Part shown: piece after piece, positions 1 through 4,578 of the stretch | Layout: every line of letters starts with the position of its first letter | Numbering within the stretch: the stretch's first letter is position 1 | DNA from: Clostridia bacterium | GTDB lineage: Bacteria > Bacillota > Clostridia > Christensenellales > Aristaeellaceae | NCBI GenBank assembly: GCA_016297535.1 | Contig: JAEDGL010000127.1 | Coordinates: 1 to 6,820, forward strand | Length of the DNA: 6,820 nucleotides | Direction of reading: 5' to 3' | Made by a program: the position numbers and the translations under genes | The notes under the pieces: generated by a model | Seen by the model: the letters and a program-made list of their open reading frames with translations, nothing else | Database searches by the model: none | Told to the model about the DNA's origin: nothing

Positions 1-560
1 GGAACATCATCATAAACTGTTTCCTTCACTTCGTAATGCGGAATGATGAGATGATGATAGTTTCGGGTGCGGATGTCCATGGTCAGACCGGCATTGAAGC
101 AGGTCGCTCCATTGATCTGCTGTCCATAATAGAGCAGCCAGCTTTCCATGTTGCCCCACTTGGCAATCTCTGTCCAAATCGGGCCGTAATCCTCAATGCT
201 TTTCCCAAGCAAACGGTTCAATTCATTGTTCAGCACCTTTTGCGCTGCTTCCAGCACAAAACCATTGTGCAGCGTGGTGTAGGGAGGCGTCCTCCCGTAA
301 CGTGTGGAAACCACAAATCTTCCGCTCTGGCTTTCATCGAACGTTCCGACCGTCACAACAAGCGGATTATCCTGCGCCTGAGAGTCGGCTTGCAATGTCA
401 TAACAGGAAACTTATCAACAGCAGGAAGAATGACTTCGCCCTTGTCCCAGCCCGTTTCTTCCACTTGCTGCCTCAAATCAGCGACCGATACATAGCCCTC
501 TGCCCAGGCACATCCTGCGCAAAGCATCATAATCAGCAGCATACATAGCACTTTCTTCAT
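1..560 (-). CDS. Secreted protein of unknown function, C-terminus beyond window
   Basis: This minus-strand gene starts with ATG at 558-560 and stays open for 186 codons to the window edge, so the C-terminus is missing. An AAGGAGG ribosome binding site lies at 570-576, 9 nt before the start. The N-terminus is a Sec signal peptide: MKK, a hydrophobic run of about 13 residues, and a likely signal peptidase I site after AWA at residue 20. The mature part opens with EGYVSVADLRQQ, close to EEYVTLAQLREQ in the gene upstream. Further on, a predicted helix at residues 101-121 and a WLLYYGQQINGA stretch (141-152) match the order of segments in that neighbour, which suggests divergent paralogues. The start is 19 nt after the upstream stop, so the two are probably co-transcribed. 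Cys17 is not a good lipobox because position -3 is Cys. The function is not recognised; it probably acts outside the membrane. Confidence 0.85.
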   Translation of the reverse strand, partial: MKKVLCMLLIMMLCAGCAWAEGYVSVADLRQQVEETGWDKGEVILPAVDKFPVMTLQADSQAQDNPLVVTVGTFDESQSGRFVVSTRYGRTPPYTTLHNGFVLEAAQKVLNNELNRLLGKSIEDYGPIWTEIAKWGNMESWLLYYGQQINGATCFNAGLTMDIRTRNYHHLIIPHYEVKETVYDDV

Positions 561-579
561 ACAAACGGTCCTCCTTATT

Positions 580-1695
580 TTACTTAACATCCGACCAAGT
601 AAGGATTTCAGGCATACGAAGCGCATCTTCGGCTGGACTGATGGCATATTGTTCAAGCATTTCGCCTGTCTGTGCGCTGAAGTAGTAATCGCCATATCCC
701 TGCGGTGAAAAGAAGCCGCCTTCCTTCTCATCATAATAACCCATCACATTTTTGTCGCTTTTCGGATTGTTGGTGTAACCACAGGTCACAATCCATACAG
801 GGACAAGCTTCCATTCGTCTCCATCCTCACATGTGCCATATCCAAACCGCATGGCATCTACGCCGCGCAGCTTGCCTGCGTCGATCAGTTCTTCCGGCTT
901 TCCTTTGAAGCCGTCGAAGGAAAGCAACGGCACATCCGCTTCCGTGACCACAGGATTAGCAACCGACCAGATGCACATGGAACGATAATCGGGCATATTA
1001 TAGTCGAATTGAATTCTGCCCTTGTCATAAGCATCACGCGCACCGAGCACAGGAATGCCATGAACGAGCTGGTGTACGGCGATAAAGTAGCCTCCCGCAG
1101 CGTGCAGCTTATCACCGCGTACATATTCCCCGTTGACCTTGATTGCCTTATAGGATGGATTCACCACTTGAATCTCTTCGATGTGAACATCGTTAAGGGA
1201 CAAACCGGTGAACGCAAGCAATTCCGATTCAAACGTCGCCAGAAAGGTCTTGAAATCAATGTCGCAATCTTCCGCTTCACGATCAGGAAATTCGCCGTCA
1301 TAGTAGGAAAAATGCTCTCCCAGCCACTTCCTGGGCCACGATCCCAGCGGTACAAGGTCGAATGCGTCATAGTTTCGCACTTCAAGCACGATGCGGTCTG
1401 GCAGATCATCGTAAATGAGGCTGTGCGGAAGTTCGCGCCACTTGTCAACGCGCTCATCGTCTGGATCAATCGTATAGGGATCAACGCTTACCATCGGACA
1501 GGTATCGGCCTCTGGAAACCATCCCATCTCCGGATCAGCGACAATCTCGCGTCCCATTGCCTCATAGGTTTCGTTCCAGCCCACTTCGGCTTGTTCCCGC
1601 AGTTGCGCAAGGGTTACATATTCCTCGGCATTTGCGTATCCGGCACAAAGGGTCAGCGTGATGAACAGTATAAGCAGCCGTTTTGCAATCTTCAT
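580..1695 (-). CDS. Secreted protein of unknown function (371 aa), paralogue of downstream gene
   Basis: This complete minus-strand gene starts at ATG 1693-1695 with an AAGGAG site at 1703-1708, 7 nt upstream. Residues 1-23 form a Sec signal peptide (MKIAKR, a hydrophobic core, and an ANA cleavage site before EEYV). The mature protein is acidic and rich in aromatic residues. No enzyme motif is visible. Recognisable stretches are a helix at about 147-166, YFIAVHQLVHGIPVLG at 203-218, and a C-terminal part with LVPVWIVTCGY (297-307) and YYFSAQTGEMLEQY (337-350). The last resembles the final strand of PepSY/YycI-type domains, where a phrase like 'DAqTGev' is common, but this is a weak shape resemblance. 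The downstream gene begins 19 nt after the stop and shares the N-terminal pattern and segment order. A terminator separates it from the upstream small genes, so it needs either read-through or its own promoter in the 67-nt gap. The function is unknown. Confidence 0.85.
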   Translation of the reverse strand: MKIAKRLLILFITLTLCAGYANAEEYVTLAQLREQAEVGWNETYEAMGREIVADPEMGWFPEADTCPMVSVDPYTIDPDDERVDKWRELPHSLIYDDLPDRIVLEVRNYDAFDLVPLGSWPRKWLGEHFSYYDGEFPDREAEDCDIDFKTFLATFESELLAFTGLSLNDVHIEEIQVVNPSYKAIKVNGEYVRGDKLHAAGGYFIAVHQLVHGIPVLGARDAYDKGRIQFDYNMPDYRSMCIWSVANPVVTEADVPLLSFDGFKGKPEELIDAGKLRGVDAMRFGYGTCEDGDEWKLVPVWIVTCGYTNNPKSDKNVMGYYDEKEGGFFSPQGYGDYYFSAQTGEMLEQYAISPAEDALRMPEILTWSDVK

Positions 1696-1702
1696 CTCTT
1701 TT

Positions 1703-1708
1703 CTCCTT
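1703..1708 (-). promoter_or_regulatory. Ribosome binding site of the 371-aa secreted protein
   Basis: On the minus strand this reads AAGGAG, 7 nt before the ATG at 1693-1695. It fixes that start, and no competing start with a site is nearby. Confidence 0.75.
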
Positions 1709-1762
1709 TCAGCTTGCTTTTGTCTATCAGACGCTTGAGAGACTGAAAAGGTTTGTGCTTTT

Positions 1763-1797
1763 GAAAAAATGATGGGAGGACGCAGAACGTGTCCTCC
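1763..1797 (-). terminator. Rho-independent-type terminator after the 42-aa gene
   Basis: On the minus strand, GGAGGAC (1797-1791) pairs with GTCCTCC (1781-1775) in a 7-bp stem. After five bases (CATCA) comes a run of six T (1769-1764). The stem overlaps the last base of the TAG stop of the 42-aa gene. It would end the two-gene promoter-proximal transcript. The gap before the T run makes it a moderate terminator, so some read-through into the secreted-protein genes is plausible. Confidence 0.65.
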
Positions 1798-1925
1798 TAC
1801 TTTGCCATCAATTCACTCAATACCTTCTGCTCTGCGGAACCGATGATGGAAGCGTTCTTCTCAAAAGCCTTGGAGAGGGTCAGGGGGCCGGTGAAAACGT
1901 CGAAACGATACTTTGCGATAGCCAT
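1797..1925 (-). CDS. Small hypothetical protein, 42 aa
   Basis: The start is taken as ATG 1923-1925 because a GTGAGGA sequence lies 8 nt upstream. A longer reading from 2009 would overlap the upstream gene by about 60 bp and lacks a comparable site. The product (MAIAKYRFDVFTGPLTLSKA, then FEKNASIIGSAEQKVLSELM and AK) is a small basic cytosolic protein with no signal peptide or membrane segment and a likely C-terminal helix. It begins 25 nt after the stop of the 130-aa gene and is followed at once by a terminator, so the two form one transcript. No family is recognised. Translational context and fixed spacing support it as real; the function is unknown. Confidence 0.6.
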   Translation of the reverse strand: MAIAKYRFDVFTGPLTLSKAFEKNASIIGSAEQKVLSELMAK

Positions 1926-1950
1926 ATGTGTAATCCTCACTTTCGAAATC

Positions 1951-2343
1951 TTAGTTATTAGCGTTGCCGGTTGCGCGAAGGTTGTTATACTGCTTGCCAT
2001 ACTTGCCAAGGAACCACTTTTTCACAATGCCGTAGGAACCATCACAGCATTCGGCTTCGCGCTTCTTGCTCTCCAATTCTTCCAGCGCGGCCTTTGCGTT
2101 GTCCTTTTCCCACTCGGCGATGAGCGTAGCCATCACCTTGTAAGACAGTTTGCCGTAATGCTCGCGTTCCTTCTTCTGGTCAATGGTGTATTTCATCACG
2201 GCGAAGGTAGGATAGGCGGCGCGCAGATTCATAAATGTTGTATATTCTGCGCTTGTGATGTCAGAGACTTTGCGGGCAAAATCCTTGGTAAGAACAATCT
2301 GCTTTTCGGGAGCCTTCACTTCAAAACCACGGGCGTAATTCAT
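1951..2343 (-). CDS. Hypothetical mobile-element-type protein, 130 aa
   Basis: The start is set at ATG 2341-2343 because an AGGAGG site lies 8 nt upstream at 2352-2357; an ATG seven codons earlier (2364) lies inside a hairpin upstream of that site. The product has no signal peptide or membrane segment. It begins MNYARGFEVKAPEKQIVLTK and has a central part with EYTTFMNLRAAYPTFAV (residues about 33-49) and HYGKLSYKVMATLIAEWEKD, then a long charged helix and a C-terminal KKWFLGKYGKQYNN. The order 'IVLTk-FarK, EY-LR--YP-f-V, Y-gLsY--M--yI' recalls small conserved proteins I associate with clostridial integrative elements. This is recollection, not a database match. It is the first gene of a transcript that also holds the 42-aa gene. 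The function is unknown; the charged helical make-up could suit nucleic acid or protein binding. Confidence 0.75.
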   Translation of the reverse strand: MNYARGFEVKAPEKQIVLTKDFARKVSDITSAEYTTFMNLRAAYPTFAVMKYTIDQKKEREHYGKLSYKVMATLIAEWEKDNAKAALEELESKKREAECCDGSYGIVKKWFLGKYGKQYNNLRATGNANN

Positions 2344-2351
2344 TTCTATTT

Positions 2352-2370
2352 CCTCCTGCGGCACTGCCGC
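2352..2370 (-). promoter_or_regulatory. GC-rich leader hairpin abutting the ribosome binding site
   Basis: On the minus strand GCGGCAGTGCCGC (2370-2358) is a perfect inverted repeat. It is followed with no spacer by AGGAGG (2357-2352), the ribosome binding site of the 130-aa gene. It could be an RNA hairpin affecting access to the site, or a DNA operator. The symmetry is visible; the role is inferred. Confidence 0.4.
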
Positions 2371-2390
2371 TCTTGCTTTTTATTCTGTGT

Positions 2391-2398
2391 GTCGCGAC
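2391..2398. promoter_or_regulatory. GTCGCGAC palindrome at the expected transcription start
   Basis: This perfect 8-bp palindrome, with imperfect GTG/CAC flanks, sits about 10-17 bp downstream of the -10 box of the minus-strand promoter. A GC palindrome here stands out from the AT-rich surroundings and suits a repressor operator. No regulator gene is in the window. Confidence 0.3.
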
Positions 2399-2407
2399 CA
2401 CGGTTAG

Positions 2408-2436
2408 AGTATAGTATGAATAAAAGATAAAAGCAA
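2408..2436 (-). promoter_or_regulatory. SigA-type promoter for the 130-aa/42-aa transcript
   Basis: On the minus strand TTGCTT (2436-2431) and TATACT (2413-2408) are separated by exactly 17 bp. The -10 box matches the consensus at five of six positions and the -35 at four. Transcription would start near 2400, giving a leader of about 57 nt that contains both palindromes described here. Confidence 0.65.
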
Positions 2437-2660
2437 ATCGCATAATCATACAGAAAATGAAAAAAAAACGAGAAAACCCTTATGCCGCCTATGTTTAGAG
2501 CACTTTCATAATTACAAAATTAGATGCCTGAACAGCAATGAAAATTCATTCAATTTAACACTTTTTACGAATAAATATTCATTTCATGTTGTATGTGGTT
2601 GATATATAATTGTATATGGTAAGTTCAATTCATAACAATTCAAGAAAATCCGCTAATTTC

Positions 2661-2687
2661 TTTTACGTTTTTTACGTTTTTGACATC
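2661..2687. repeat. Tandem 9-bp repeat TTTTACGTT plus TTTGACATC
   Basis: TTTTACGTT occurs twice in direct tandem, followed at once by TTTGACATC. A related TTTTTACGAA lies near 2562-2571. Short direct repeats close to an attachment site are typical of arm-type sites bound by the N-terminal domain of tyrosine integrases. The repeat is seen directly; the role is inferred. Confidence 0.4.
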
Positions 2688-2702
2688 TAAAACGCTTCCA
2701 GC

Positions 2703-2744
2703 AAAAAAGGAAACGCGCAGGTCAATTTTTCAAACCCGTGCGTT
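2703..2744 (-). terminator. Terminator hairpin after the 19-codon ORF
   Basis: On the minus strand AACGCACGGG (2744-2735) pairs with CCTGCGCGTT (2721-2712), with one mismatch and one G-T pair over ten positions and a 13-nt loop. It is followed by T, CC and six T (2708-2703). The stop codon of the small ORF lies at the base of the stem, as in many compact bacterial transcripts. The long loop makes it less certain than the others in the window. Confidence 0.5.
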
Positions 2745-2802
2745 AATGTTGCTTTGTTGTAGGGAGAAGTCCCTTTGTTGTGCGTGAAAGTCCAAAAGTC
2801 AT
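2743..2802 (-). CDS. Possible 19-aa peptide next to the attachment site
   Basis: On the minus strand ATG at 2800-2802 is preceded by GGAGG (2815-2811) with an ideal 8-nt spacer. It encodes MTFGLSRTTKGLLPTTKQH and ends with TAA at 2743-2745, which runs into a terminator-like hairpin. The peptide is basic, with an internal TTK repeat, and is not hydrophobic, so it is unlike a classic type I membrane toxin. It could be a leader peptide, a small regulator, or the leftover end of a gene. A TATTAT sequence at 2832-2827 could be a -10 box but has no convincing -35. The match of ribosome binding site, ORF and terminator is the only support. Confidence 0.35.
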   Translation of the reverse strand: MTFGLSRTTKGLLPTTKQH

Positions 2803-2839
2803 ATTCTAATCCTCCAAAGTCGTCATATAATACCCTTAG

Positions 2840-2909
2840 AACAAGTGGAGAACAGGCATTTCACCTTGCCAACTGATTACTTGTTGATGTGGAAAATCCA
2901 TATTTTTCA
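2840..2909. repeat. Dyads beside the tRNA remnant
   Basis: AACAAGT (2840-2846) and ACTTGTT (2879-2885) are perfect inverted arms around a smaller GGCA/TGCC pair (2855-2858, 2867-2870). Immediately after, ATGTGGAAAATCCATAT (2887-2903) is an inverted repeat of the form ATnTGGAnnnTCCAnAT, and TGGAAAAT (2890-2897) can also pair with ATTTTTCA (2902-2909). They lie 30-100 bp from the presumed crossover, where excisionase, integrase or host bending proteins usually bind. Confidence 0.35.
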
Positions 2910-2937
2910 ACGGTTTCCAGTTCATTTGACATCGTGG

Positions 2938-2970
2938 AGGTCATAGGTTCGAGCCCTACTAATCCCACCA
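2938..2970 (+). pseudogene. tRNA 3' end remnant (attachment-site repeat, probably attR)
   Basis: The sequence reads as the 3' part of a plus-strand tRNA: variable loop AGGTC (2938-2942), T-stem ATAGG (2943-2947), T-loop TTCGAGC (2948-2954), T-stem CCTAC (2955-2959), acceptor strand TAATCCC (2960-2966), discriminator A and CCA (2968-2970). Four of five T-stem pairs form; position 49-65 is an A-C mismatch at 2943, where an intact gene would be expected to have G. No D arm, anticodon arm or GGGATTA acceptor 5' strand lies upstream. A fragment that keeps only the 3' end is the usual duplicate left when an element integrates into a tRNA gene. The amino acid identity cannot be read because the anticodon is absent. 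Confidence 0.75.
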
Positions 2971-2975
2971 ATAAG

Positions 2976-3013
2976 AAAACGCTTGATCCGTAAGGGATTG
3001 AGCGTTTTTCTTG
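2976..3013 (+). terminator. tRNA-type rho-independent terminator
   Basis: AAAACGCTTGATCC (2976-2989) pairs with the 3' arm at 2995-3008 over 14 bp, including two G-T pairs, with a five-base loop and a T-rich tail (TTTTTCTT). It starts six bases after the tRNA CCA end. It is probably the original terminator of the target tRNA, left on the host side of the junction. It also shields the downstream operon from element transcripts. Confidence 0.85.
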
Positions 3014-3106
3014 TGGATGGAATCATCCATTGCCCTCCAACCCCGTTTTAAGCAGAAGCGAACCAAAAAATGTCTTTTTCCGGCTCATTCTCTTGTGCGT
3101 TCCGGA

Positions 3107-3135
3107 TTGCAAAAAAGAGTGAAAAGGCATATACT
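3107..3135 (+). promoter_or_regulatory. SigA-type promoter of the efflux operon
   Basis: TTGCAA (3107-3112) and TATACT (3130-3135) are 17 bp apart. The -10 box lies within TATACTGTATA (3130-3140), an inverted repeat that could serve as a repressor site. Transcription would start near 3142, giving a leader of about 38 nt before the MATE start codon. Confidence 0.7.
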
Positions 3136-3179
3136 GTATACACTTCTGCGCATTGATTTTGCAACCGGAGTGATCTGTT

Positions 3180-4562
3180 ATGATCCCAAAACTCTCCCGC
3201 TGGCTGGAAGACGCTTTCAACTCGGAGCACTTTACCCTGCGGCAGATTGCCAGCATGCTGATGACCCTGATCATGGATTCCTTCTGCATCATGATCATCA
3301 ACGTACTCTCCTCCTCCATGGTATCCTCCGTGGGCGAGGCAGCCATGGCGGCGGTTAACATGGTAGGCACGGTGAACGTGCTGGTCAGCCTTACGTTTAC
3401 CTCGCTGGCTACGGGCGGCGCCATCGTGGTAGCGCGGGCAAAGGGCAGTCATGATGATGCGAGCCTGCGAAGCGCCATCTGCCAGAGCATTTCCATCTGT
3501 ACGCTGATCAGCCTGGTGGTTTCCATGCTGCTGTATTTGCTGGGAGAGCCGCTGGTTCACCTGCTTTATCCCAGGGTGGAGCCTCTGCTGACCGAGTATG
3601 CCGTGCGCTACCTCAAGCTGGTCTGCTTGTCCCTGCCGCCCTATGCCATGTTCTGCGCCATTTTTAATGCCTTCCGCAGCATTGGCGATACCAAATCCGC
3701 ACTGCTGTTGACCATTGTGATCAACGGGGCGCATCTGGTTGGCAGCTTTGTGTTTATCAACGGCATGCATCTGGGGGTGGATGGCGCCGGCTGGAGCCTG
3801 ATCGCCGCGCGTCTGCTGGGCGTGATGGTGGCCGTTGGGTGGATGTTTCTGATGCACAACGAATACCAGCTGCGTTTTCGGGATCTTTTCAAAAGCAGCA
3901 GGGCCATTGTCTCCGAGATTGTTCATCTGGGAGTGCCCATCGCGTCGGAATCCGTGCTGCTGCAGGGCGGCATGCTGCTGGTGCAAATCTATCTGGCGCG
4001 TCTTACCACCATGGAAATGGCGGCTCAGGGCGTAATCTCCGGCATTTTCAACCTGTTTTCCTCCACCAGCAACGCGCTGATCTCGCTGGCGGCTACCGTT
4101 TGCGGACAATGCATCGGGGCGCGCCAGTATGAGCTGGCGCGCAAATACTGCGTCAAAATCATATCGGCGGGGCGCTTTGTGGTGCTTGGCTCCACCCTGC
4201 TGTTCATCGCGCTGATGCCGCTGTGGTTTTGGCTGTATGCGCCCTCCCAGGCGGCCAGGCCCATCATCTTTACCAGTCTGGTTATTGGCGGAGCGGCGCT
4301 CAGCCTGTTTGGGTGCGACAGCAACATTATTCCCTCCGCACTGCGCGCGGCGGGCGATGTGGTTTTCCCCAGCGTTGTATCGGTTTCCACGCTGTTTTTG
4401 GGCCGCATTCTTGTTGGATATGTGCTGACCATTGTGCTGGGCATGGGCGTGCCGGGCGTATGGGTGGCGCTGAGCGGGGAAATGCTGGTGCGCGCCATTG
4501 TGCTGCGCCGCCGGATTCGCGGAGAAAAATGGATTCAAAAGCATCAGGCCAGAACGGCCTGA
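3180..4562 (+). CDS. MATE-family multidrug efflux transporter
   Basis: This 460-aa integral membrane protein belongs to the MATE family (NorM/DinF type). Such proteins export cationic drugs or metabolites across the cytoplasmic membrane, driven by a sodium or proton gradient. The length and about 12 hydrophobic segments fit. The two-fold family repeat is visible: FRSIGDTK at 165-172 in the first half and ALRAAGDVVFP at 387-397 in the second, plus GQCIGARQYELARK (309-322), matching the 'GaxxyexA' loop. The start at 3180 has a GGAG site 9 nt upstream (3167-3170). The C-terminus is basic and cytosolic. The next gene begins 16 nt after the stop, so it heads a three-gene operon. Substrate and coupling ion cannot be told from sequence. 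Confidence 0.92.
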   Translation: MIPKLSRWLEDAFNSEHFTLRQIASMLMTLIMDSFCIMIINVLSSSMVSSVGEAAMAAVNMVGTVNVLVSLTFTSLATGGAIVVARAKGSHDDASLRSAICQSISICTLISLVVSMLLYLLGEPLVHLLYPRVEPLLTEYAVRYLKLVCLSLPPYAMFCAIFNAFRSIGDTKSALLLTIVINGAHLVGSFVFINGMHLGVDGAGWSLIAARLLGVMVAVGWMFLMHNEYQLRFRDLFKSSRAIVSEIVHLGVPIASESVLLQGGMLLVQIYLARLTTMEMAAQGVISGIFNLFSSTSNALISLAATVCGQCIGARQYELARKYCVKIISAGRFVVLGSTLLFIALMPLWFWLYAPSQAARPIIFTSLVIGGAALSLFGCDSNIIPSALRAAGDVVFPSVVSVSTLFLGRILVGYVLTIVLGMGVPGVWVALSGEMLVRAIVLRRRIRGEKWIQKHQARTA

Positions 4563-4578
4563 GAGAAGGGGCGATGGA

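Larger units (their letters stand above)
2437..2933. other. AT-rich, mostly non-coding end region of the element
   Basis: About 500 bp between the minus-strand promoter and the tRNA remnant contains no ORF over 20 codons with a ribosome binding site. It holds small palindromes (ATGAAAATTCAT near 2539, GAATAAATATTC near 2571), a tandem TTTTACGTT repeat at 2661-2678, the TTTGACATC motif twice (2679-2687 and 2925-2933), a 19-codon minus-strand ORF with a terminator (2703-2815), and two dyads at 2840-2909. Such repeats and dyads beside a tRNA junction suit recombinase and excisionase binding sites, which is inference. Confidence 0.5.
1..2970. mobile_element. Right-hand end of a putative tRNA-integrated element
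   Basis: The region left of the tRNA 3' remnant is interpreted as the distal end of an integrative element. The junction at 2938-2970 shows a tRNA 3' part with no 5' half upstream. All genes to its left run on the minus strand, and the 500 bp next to the junction is AT-rich, repeat-bearing and nearly gene-free, as is common at element ends. The genes to its right run the other way and are GC-richer. The intact tRNA and the other boundary would lie beyond the left edge. No integrase, excisionase, relaxase or phage structural gene is visible, so the type of element (ICE, phage remnant or genomic island) cannot be told. The left limit of 1 is only the window edge. Confidence 0.5.

Noticed and set aside
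36..548. 170-codon plus-strand open frame at the left edge
   Set aside because: The minus strand here encodes a protein with a signal peptide, an AAGGAGG site and resemblance to its neighbour; the plus-strand frame has none of these.
510..560. Lipoprotein signal in the partial gene (Cys17 in LCAGC)
   Set aside because: Position -3 is Cys instead of Leu, Val or Ile, and a normal signal peptidase I site (AWA) follows three residues later.
1009..1746. 245-codon plus-strand open frame opposite the 371-aa gene
   Set aside because: It is antisense to a secreted-protein gene with a proper start and has no credible ribosome binding site or domain.
1721..1749. Possible minus-strand promoter for the 371-aa gene (TTTTCA, 17 bp, TAGACA with an upstream TG)
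   Set aside because: Spacing is right, but the -10 box matches the consensus at only three positions, so it is too weak to list; read-through of the terminator at 1763-1797 is an alternative.
1789..2430. 213-codon plus-strand hydrophobic open frame
   Set aside because: The hydrophobic look comes from reading the opposite strand of the charged 130-aa gene; the minus-strand genes have promoter, ribosome binding sites and terminator.
2826..2831. TATAAT on the plus strand in the element end
   Set aside because: No -35-like sequence lies 15-19 bp upstream, no TG extension is present, and no plus-strand gene follows before the tRNA remnant.
2437..2933. CRISPR array or origin in the repeat-bearing AT-rich region
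   Set aside because: Repeats are short, few and irregularly spaced, with no uniform spacers, and no replication or Cas gene is nearby.
3014..3029. TGGATG-GAAT-CATCCA hairpin after the tRNA terminator
   Set aside because: A 6-bp stem without a T run, too small to call a terminator or RNA element; it may be chance.
3048..4544. 498-codon minus-strand open frame opposite the MATE gene
   Set aside because: Its translation is rich in His, Gln, Asn and Arg with no domain pattern, as expected from the antisense of a GC-rich membrane-protein gene, while the plus strand gives a clear MATE protein.
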